DNA of 64,000 nt, from positions 1,349,501 to 1,413,500 of the forward strand of contig JAYKKM010000442.1 in NCBI GenBank assembly GCA_035772405.1, given 5' to 3'. The stretch is from Chrysogorgia sp. JL179-B06. Its lineage: Eukaryota; Cnidaria; Anthozoa; Scleralcyonacea; Chrysogorgiidae. The notes under the pieces are model-generated. The model was not told where the DNA came from. It saw only the letters and a list, made by a program, of their open reading frames with translations, and made no database searches. Below, piece after piece: positions 57,243-64,000 of this stretch. Position numbers and translations under genes: made by a program. Positions within the stretch are counted from its first letter, which is position 1. The number at the start of each line of letters is the position of its first letter.

Positions 57243-57805
57243 ACGTTATGGTCACCGTGTTGTGGTGTTGGCCACATTTGAATTATTGTAAAGTTAATTG
57301 ACCTACGGTGGGTGATTCTTGACGTCTTTACCGTAATGGTAGTATAGGATATAGGGATACCGGCATGCCCAGAAGATTCATACTACGTCTCAAGGTCTCA
57401 TCAATTTGTTACCAGACACCCTTGGCATGGCAAGGTCCATTCGCAGGGTCAGAGGCGGATCCAGCAATATGGTTGAGTGATGCACACTTTCTAGAGGGGT
57501 CCGGCGGCATGTTCCCCAGGAAAATTTTGAAATTTCGAACCTCATAAATGCTATTTCCGGCATTCTGAGCGTCATTTTTATTTATCAAGCTCATCGAGCG
57601 ACCATTTTTGTAACACTGTCGAGAAAAAATTCAGAGAAAAATTTCAGAAAAGAATTTAAAGGAAAAATTCACGGTGATAGACAGCGAAAAACCATTTCAA
57701 AAATTCACATTTACCGTAACACATTTTTCGTACTAAAATTAAAATAAAATTGACTGACCTGTACCTGCGTCCAGCTCGCCTGCGTCCAGATTACGAGCAG
57801 TAGGA
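57243..57805. other. No gene recognised
   Basis: Low-information sequence with short unsupported frames on both strands at 57365-57594 and A-rich text at 57600-57730. It looks like decayed repeat DNA. Confidence 0.4.
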
Positions 57806-58070
57806 CACGAATATTTATGAATAATAAACCATCTTCAAACAGCAGCAGGACGGCGGGATTTATGAATAATGTTTAAGTTAAAGTTGTCAGGCTGCAACAA
57901 TGACTGTAAGACACGAATATTTATGAATAATGTTCAAGTTAAACCATTTTCAAACAACAACAGGAGTAGAATATTTATGAACAATGTTCAAGTTAAACCA
58001 ACTTCCAATAGCAACAGGAAAAGAATATTTATGAATAATGTTCAAGTTAAACCAACTTCCAACAGTAAGA
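57806..58070 (+). repeat. 54-bp tandem repeat
   Basis: GAATATTTATGAATAATGTT recurs at 57915, 57969 and 58023 with a 54-bp period; two more diverged units lie upstream. The unit is a multiple of three and translates as RIFMNNVQVKP..., but both strands are AT-rich and there is no other coding sign, so I treat it as a minisatellite. Confidence 0.75.
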
Positions 58071-58154
58071 ATGTAGGAATGTTTAATATATACTGTACAA
58101 TATGTCAATATGTACATATATACGAAAATATTTCCAAAGGTTCCTTTTTAATGC

Positions 58155-59192
58155 TTAATTGTCGCCTTCTTTATCATCAACGATATCGATAAATTGCATT
58201 CGAGTTGGGTTCTGTCTAGCGAAGCTATTGGTGACTTCATCGACATCAAGAGTAATGTCATTGTTTATATGCATCATTGCTAGCCCATTTAGCCTTTCAT
58301 TTGCCATTGTACTTCTCAACCAAGTTTTCATCCGGCGAAGAGCAGAAACAGATCGTTCACATTCACATGTAGTAACAGGTAGGACTGCGATAATTTTTAG
58401 GGCTACGTACATATTTGGAAATGCAAGTTCATCAAAATTATTTAGAGTATCATCAACCGAATCATACTCAACTTTTTCAAAACCCTTCCTCCAAATGGTT
58501 TCCCACATTTCTAATTCACAATGAATAGTTAGATAGTTAGGCATGTCATCTTTGTAAGCAGACACAAATTTCAAAAATTCGGTCTTCCAGCATACATCTT
58601 TAGAAACGCTTGGGATAATATAGAAACCATTGTACAAGTTGCACATCTCTGATGGAAAACGGGACTCAATCTCATCTTTTAGATGATCTAGGAGTGGGAT
58701 GGTTAATTTGAATCGGTAGTAATCACGTGGTTATCAGCTGGATAATTTTCCCGTGCAGTTTGGACCTTGCATATTCGAGGAATCTTTGCTTTCACCCCGA
58801 CTTTCTTTGCCAATTCAACTGCTTTGTCGTAAAATTCGTTATAACGTTCCTCCACCGTAGCACAGGTATTTTATGCTTTGCTTTAATAGATTAATCTTAT
58901 TCAGGGATTTAACCATGTCAATTTTCCTCTCCTGCAGTTGGATTGTCAAGGCCATGATGTGATCCAGAATATTTGTTGTGATCAGCAGAGCGACAATGAA
59001 TTCAAAATAAGTGCATGTGCGGAATAATGTGTTAGCGTCGCTGCTTGCATTGTTGAAGTCGCCATGAAGGTTAAGTTTCACATATTCAAGAACTTCAACT
59101 ATAGCTTCATACGCATCCACGAGTCCGTCCAGTGAAGCAATTCTTTCAACCCAACGTGTCATCGATGGAGCCGCTAGCTGCTGACGTTTCAA
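58155..59192 (-). pseudogene. hAT-type transposase relic with dimerisation domain
   Basis: 58646-58155 carries the C-terminal hAT dimerisation domain: NMYVALKIIAVLPVTTCECE, then RSVSALRRMKTWLRSTM and ERLNGLAMMHIN. 59192-58839 carries the upstream catalytic-region part (SMTRWVERIASLDGLVDAYE). The class resembles the 52-kDa repressor/ZNF862-type domesticated hAT proteins and their parent transposons. Frames change between 58660 and 58840, and the 5' end is cut by the LINE starting near 59190. Inactive. Confidence 0.78.
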
Positions 59193-61351
59193 GCCGTACT
59201 CACAATATTAGATTTGATCTAATTCCTTCCGAATTAGAGGCTGTTTGCATTGAAATTATTAAACCACATAGCCGACCATTTCTTGTTACAACAATTTACA
59301 GACCACCAAGTGCGACATCTGAATTTTTTGGTCACTTGGAAAATTTGATCAAAGCTATGGATGATGAAAATAAAGAGATATATATTCTTGGTGATTTAAA
59401 TTGTGATATGTTAAAAGTAGATTCTGATGCACCAACCAAAAAGCTAAAGTCATTATATGAAGTGTATCAGTTGTCTCAACTAATTGATGAAGCTACCCGA
59501 GTCACCATGAAAACCGCCACTCTCATTGACCATATAGTTACAAATAAACCAGAAAAAATCTCTGATTCTGGTGTTATTCACATCGGAATAAGTGATCATA
59601 GTTTGGTATTTACAATTAGGAAAATTCGAATTTTTGAAAAACAAAAAGAAAACATTATTGAAATTAGGAACATGAAAATTTTAATGACCAGCAGTTTACT
59701 AAGGAGCTGCTGAGTCAACATTGGGAATACATTTACTTTTTTGCTGATGATCCAGATGATATGTGGGAAATTTGGAAACAGTTATTCTTAGAAGTTCTAG
59801 ACAAACATGCACCACTTCAACAAAAAAAGGTTAGATCAAAAAAAATACCTTGGATGACAAGTCATATTAAAAAACTAATAAACACAAGGGATAAATTAAA
59901 AAGAAAAGCCATTATTACAAACCTTGAAATCAATTGGTCAAATTATAGAATGTCCAGGAACAAAGTCAACATAGAATTAAAAAATGCTAAAAAAGATTAT
60001 TACTCCAAGAAAATTGTTATGCAAAAGTCTGATCCCAAAGAGGCTTGGAAAACAATAAACAGCTTACTAGGTAAAAAAAATAAACCGACAATAGTAAATG
60101 AACTTAACGTCAACGGAAAAAGTTAAAAAAATGCAAAAGACATTGCAGACGGCTTTAATGATTTCTTTTCAAATATTGGTCCTGATTTAGCTAGTAAAAT
60201 TGATACTTCAAATTGCAACTTTCAGGACTATATTAAAAATACTAAATCAGAGTTCACTGCATTCCAGGCAATTACTATTGACAAACTTTATCATCTCTTG
60301 CGAGGTCTTTCTAGCACTAAAGCGACAGGTCTTGATAAAATTTCCAGTAAAATTCTCAAGATAGCTGCACCTATATGATCTCAAGCTCACTGACATATAT
60401 TGTTAATCAAGCTATTACACTATGCTCTTTTCCAAATGAATGGAAAATTGCTAGAGTGACACCACTCTATAAAAATGGAAATCGAAATTTGGCAGGAAAT
60501 TACAGACCAATTTCTGTATTACCAGCTATAAGTAAAATTATGGAGCGGGTTCTCTATAACCAATTATATGACTACTTTACCGAAAATGAACTACTTTCTG
60601 AAAATCAATTTGGTTTTCGCAAGTTCCATTCTACTGCAACTGCATTATTAGACTGTACAAACAGTTGGTATGTAAACATGGACCGAAAATTATTTAATTT
60701 AGTAGTATTTGTTGATCTAAAAAAGGCCTTCGATACGGTCGATCATCAAATCCTGCTAAAAAAATTAGAACTATACGGAATCAAATCGTATTTAACAGAT
60801 CGTAGCCAAAAGTGTCAAGTAAATGGATCTGTTTCTTCTGAGCGTGGAATTAAATGTGGTGTTCCACAGGGCTCAATCTTAGGGCCGTTATTCTTTTTAT
60901 TATACATAAATGATTTACCAGAATGCTTAAACGAAACTGAGTCCCGATTATTTGCTGATGACACAAATTTAACAGCCTCTGGTGAGACGATAGATGATGT
61001 CGAAATTGCAATGAACTCAGACTTAGAAAATGTCAAGAAATGGTTAATAGCTAACTAACTTAGTCTGAATGTAGCAAAAACAGAATTTATGTTGATCGGA
61101 TCAAAATCAATGCTAAATAATGGCCCAGCCATACCAAACGTCACCATAAACAATGAATCAATTAAACAAGTTTTTGAGTGCAAGACACTAGGAGTAACTG
61201 TTGACCAACATTTATCCTGGAAAAGCAATACAGAAAATATCTGCAAGAAAATCACATCAGGGTTAGGTGCTCTTCGACGTCTAAGGGAATTTGTTGACAG
61301 AGACTCGCTTCTTTCCGTTAACAATGCCATTGTCCAACCATACTTTAACTA
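59190..61351 (+). mobile_element. LINE retrotransposon, decayed, cut by the CACTA-like element
   Basis: Endonuclease part 59190-59712 (TTIYRPPSATSEFFGHLENL, YILGDLNCDML, LIDHIVTNKPEKI, GISDHSLVF), linker 59761-60126, RT 60127-61058 (SSTKATGLDKISSKIL, FPNEWKIARVTPLYKNGN, NYRPISVLPAISKIMERVL, VVFVDLKKAFDTVDHQIL, GVPQGSILGPLFFLLYINDL, active site FADDTN), and C-terminal part 61059-61351 (KTLGVTVDQHLSWKSN). Several stops and shifts. It ends at QPYFNY where the CACTA-like termini begin. CR1/L2-like. Confidence 0.87.
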
Positions 61352-61642
61352 CACTGTTAATTTCAGAGTGTTATAATAGCACCTTCATAGGTGTTAATTC
61401 GACACCTTGTGGTGGTGCTAAATGACAAGTGTTATTCTAGCACCGATTTGGGTGCCAATTTAACACCATAAAATCATGAGTTGGTATAAAAGTGCTAATT
61501 TAGCACCTTAGATATCTAACACTTTTTTAAGGTGCTAAAATAACACCTTACCTGTAAGTGAAAGTGCTAAAATAGCCCCATTTCAAGAGTTAAATTTTGG
61601 GTGTCAAATTAGCACCACATAAACACGTTTTTCGCATTCAAA

Positions 61643-62560
61643 ATGGCGGACGATGAAGGAGCGGCGAAGTTTTATAGACAAGTAAATTGGGAAAAATATC
61701 GCAATTCTTAGTAACTTATTGCTATTTATATGATCGCAAAGCAAGTTTGGTTAAATTGAACAACTAAAAGATGAGTGGCAGTGGAGTGAAGGCAGAATTT
61801 GGAAGGATTTTAAATAATAACAAGTTGGTTCGTGATATGGCAAGTACCTTTCAATTGCTGGTGAAGAAAAGGATCAAGTATGCTTCCGGAGCATGATGGA
61901 GAGGTTGTTGGACGAGGAGCCAGATAGAGAACCAGGTACATAATTTAAATAATTCTTACTTTTTCATGAGCATATAAAACCCAAAGTATCCAATTAACAC
62001 ATTTTTAATTCATATTCTTTTTCTCTTAACAGAGATAAAGAGTACAGTGGCTGCTTTGATCTTACAAGATGTATTAAAGGAGGCAGCAGAACTATTGTTT
62101 CTAAAAATTTGTTATGTAAGTGTTTGCAATTAACAATAAATATAATGTTAAAACGTATTGCTTTTAGCCCATTATCTGGCAAGGTGCCCGGACATGCCCT
62201 ACTTTAGTGTTTTACTGTGTCAAACACCAGGGTGTTTTTCTTGTTAGTGGTAGGGTACTGCCAATTAATGGGTTAAGCTATTTATAAACTGTCTGTGAGC
62301 CCTTGTCTGAGCCTTGACTTTGGTCTCCACTTTAAAAGTGTATTTAACTACCCCTTTTGTGTTCTAGGCCTGGAACAAGGGTAATATCATGTTTGTAAAC
62401 CATGTACTGTGCCATATAAATAATGTTTTGATTTTTATATTTAGGACGATGAATCGAATGATGAAGAAGTTTCCAAGACAACCTACCCAAGGTTTGTTGG
62501 ATCTGGAGATCTTCCCCACATGGATCCCCTGTTCGGAGTTATCTTCAGTTACCAGTAATC
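61643..62560 (+). pseudogene. Copy 2 of the decayed spliced gene in the CACTA-like element
   Basis: Exon-like blocks: MADDEGAAKF at 61643 with a donor in ACAAGTAAAT; a block from 61772 (MSGSGVKAEFGRIL) ending at the donor CCAGGTACAT near 61935; a block after TTCTCTTAACAG (about 62033-62110); and a block after TTTATATTTAG (about 62445-62550) starting DDESNDEEVS. It is shorter than copy 1 by about 20 bases in the second block. Product unknown. Confidence 0.45.
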
Positions 62561-62964
62561 AAATACCTATGGCAGTGGTACTCCTCGTTGGTACATGTTA
62601 TGTATTAAACATGAAATACACACCAGGTGTATCGAATGTTTATGCCTTCTTGGAGGCTATATTATGTTGAGTCGGCCACAAGAAGCGAAGAAAAGGATTT
62701 CTGTGCAAAAACTTATTAAAGAATTGAACATTACTATTAGCTCATAAACGTACACTCGCTCATAAACGTACACTCGCTCATAAACGTACACTCGCTCATT
62801 GGATAGATAGTATAAAGTAGATAATATACATATTTTTTATGCATATATTATAGTTTTTTATACATATATTATAGATAATATACATATTTTTATAAATATT
62901 ATTGCAGTTTGTGTGCCAAGGAAATACATTTTAGGATATTATGGTGGTGACCCTTAAAAATCCT

Positions 62965-63118
62965 ATAGGATCCTATAGGAATTCCTATAGGAATTTGCAA
63001 TTCCTATAGGAATTCCTATAGAATCATATAGGAACAAACTTTCCTATAGGAATTTGAATCGGAATTCCTATAGGAAAATTCCCATCCTATAGGAATTCCT
63101 ATAGGATCCTATAGGAAC
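62965..63118. repeat. CCTATAGG array of CACTA-like copy 2
   Basis: Reverse-complement counterpart of 6515-6705, with the same alternation of CCTATAGG, GAATTC and GGATCC units and shared variants such as GGAACAAACTTTCC. Confidence 0.85.
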
Positions 63119-63119
63119 A

Positions 63120-63705
63120 AAAATTATATTTTTAGCAAAATTTTAGCAGATGTTTCATATAAATATCCCAAATTTAAAACATAATGCTATAATGCTTTAT
63201 TTTGAAAATAACAGCCGATTTTAATTTCAAATTTTACTACCGATAGTCTGTGATGTCATTTCGGGATTTATATGAAGTTTCACCTAAAATTTTGGTCATT
63301 GGTTTATAAGAATATATCAGTTCACTAGCTGTCTTGGACCCTCAGTCGGGCCTTCGGTCGATTTTCTATCTCACTTAATTGTGCATCTTACACAGCAAAA
63401 AGTCATTTTCTTATTAAGAAAATGTTTCTTATTTCAAGAATTATTAGTCTTTAAAACAAGAAAATAATTTTCTTAATTAAAGAAAAAATTCTTAAAATAA
63501 GAAATGAGATTTTCCAATTTCTTAAAATAAGAAAATAATTTTCTTGATAAGAAAAACAATTCTTAAAGTAAGAAATATTTTCCTTTTTCTTAAACTATTA
63601 AAGAAAATATTTTCTTGAAATAAGAAAATTATTTTATTTACAAGAAAAACAATATGTTAAAAAAGATAAGATTTCCATAAAAACAATTATTTTGAGATAA
63701 TAAAA
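63120..63705. repeat. Private AT-rich insertion with AAGAAAAT palindromes in copy 2
   Basis: Copy 1 lacks this block between the CCTATAGG array and the ATATATTTTGTCATTTATTA segment. From about 63385 it is an irregular array of AAGAAAATTATTTTCTT-like palindromes. Non-coding; possibly a MITE or microsatellite expansion. Confidence 0.6.
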
Positions 63706-64000
63706 ATTCATGTAATTATTATATATTTTGTCATTTATTAAGTAAAAGCCTACCCAGAAAAATAGATTATATATTCATACACAAAAACAAATCGATTTTA
63801 CTTAAAACGAGAACATATTTTCTTATCAATAATTAACCAAGATTAAATATGAATTTCTTATCAAGATGACAAGAATAATATTACCGACAATGAAATTTAC
63901 TTGTAACAATAGCATATTTCTTAGTCAATTTCAACATACTCATTACCGCCGGTATATAACTGAAAGTGAATAAACATTGCGCAAACGCGACGCGGAGTCG

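Larger units (their letters stand above)
61352..64000. mobile_element. CACTA-like element, copy 2, inverted and running off the window
   Basis: Starts CACTGTTAATTTCAGAGTGT and reads as the reverse complement of 8425 back to about 6222 of copy 1, over the whole rest of the window. It keeps the subterminal array (61352-61620), the spliced-gene relic (61643-62550) and the CCTATAGG array (62965-63118). It differs by a private insertion at about 63120-63705. Identity is high, so the family moved recently. The other end lies beyond base 64000. Confidence 0.88.

Noticed and set aside
57365..57594. Short overlapping frames on both strands
   Set aside because: They look like translated repeat DNA; no start context or family motif.
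57869..58192. 107-aa protein with RIFMNNVQVKP repeats
   Set aside because: Repeats are a 54-bp minisatellite whose period happens to be a multiple of three; no other coding evidence.

Overview
This is animal nuclear DNA made almost entirely of mobile elements. Spliced genes, Ty3/Gypsy, several LINEs, Harbinger, CACTA-like and hAT elements, and two virus-like Maverick/Polinton DNA elements all point to an invertebrate metazoan. A cnidarian or similar aquatic invertebrate is my guess; the sequence does not prove it. I see no ordinary host gene, rRNA or CRISPR array.

Layout: (A) from just before base 1 to 26834 is Polinton element 1. Its self-complementary terminal repeat opens the window and closes it at 26834. 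A PIF/Harbinger transposon (315-10052, 3-bp TSD TAT) splits the polymerase gene near its start. A 7.18-kb CACTA-like element (1246-8425, 2-bp TSD CA) splits the Harbinger transposase. Element 1 itself sits in the integrase of a minus-strand Ty3/Gypsy element (26841-about 29930), so four transposons are nested. (B) 30000-33700 is gene-free repeats. (C) 33701-35489 is a minus-strand LINE, cut by Polinton element 2 (35490-55788, perfect 6-bp TSD AGTTTC). Element 2 carries its own LINE inside the integrase gene (about 48556-50767). (D) 55789-64000 holds LINE remnants, a third Polinton polymerase scrap (57106-57242), a hAT transposase relic, another LINE, and a second, inverted copy of the CACTA-like element from 61352 to the window end.

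The two Polintons share a gene set: protein-primed family B polymerase, chromodomain integrase, A32-like packaging ATPase, capsid-like proteins (a putative major capsid and a penton-like protein), a concanavalin/LamG-like protein, BRO-N/nuclease/zinc-finger proteins, and several small conserved coiled-coil or membrane proteins. Their morphogenesis genes lie in the same order, but the polymerase gene is inverted relative to the rest. I could not find the usual adenovirus-type protease in either. Element 1 adds a VLTF3-like zinc-ribbon candidate. Element 2 adds a Bcl-2-like apoptosis regulator with BH1 and BH2 motifs, a small duplicated Cys-rich protein and a family of short GC-rich palindromes. 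Many starts carry an AT-rich TATA/TAAA motif almost touching the ATG.

Both elements are decaying. Element 1 has in-frame stops in the polymerase and in one structural gene, but intact integrase, ATPase and penton-like frames. Element 2 has frameshifts or stops in most large genes. Assignments rest on motifs read by eye and on comparing the two elements with each other; no database search was possible.
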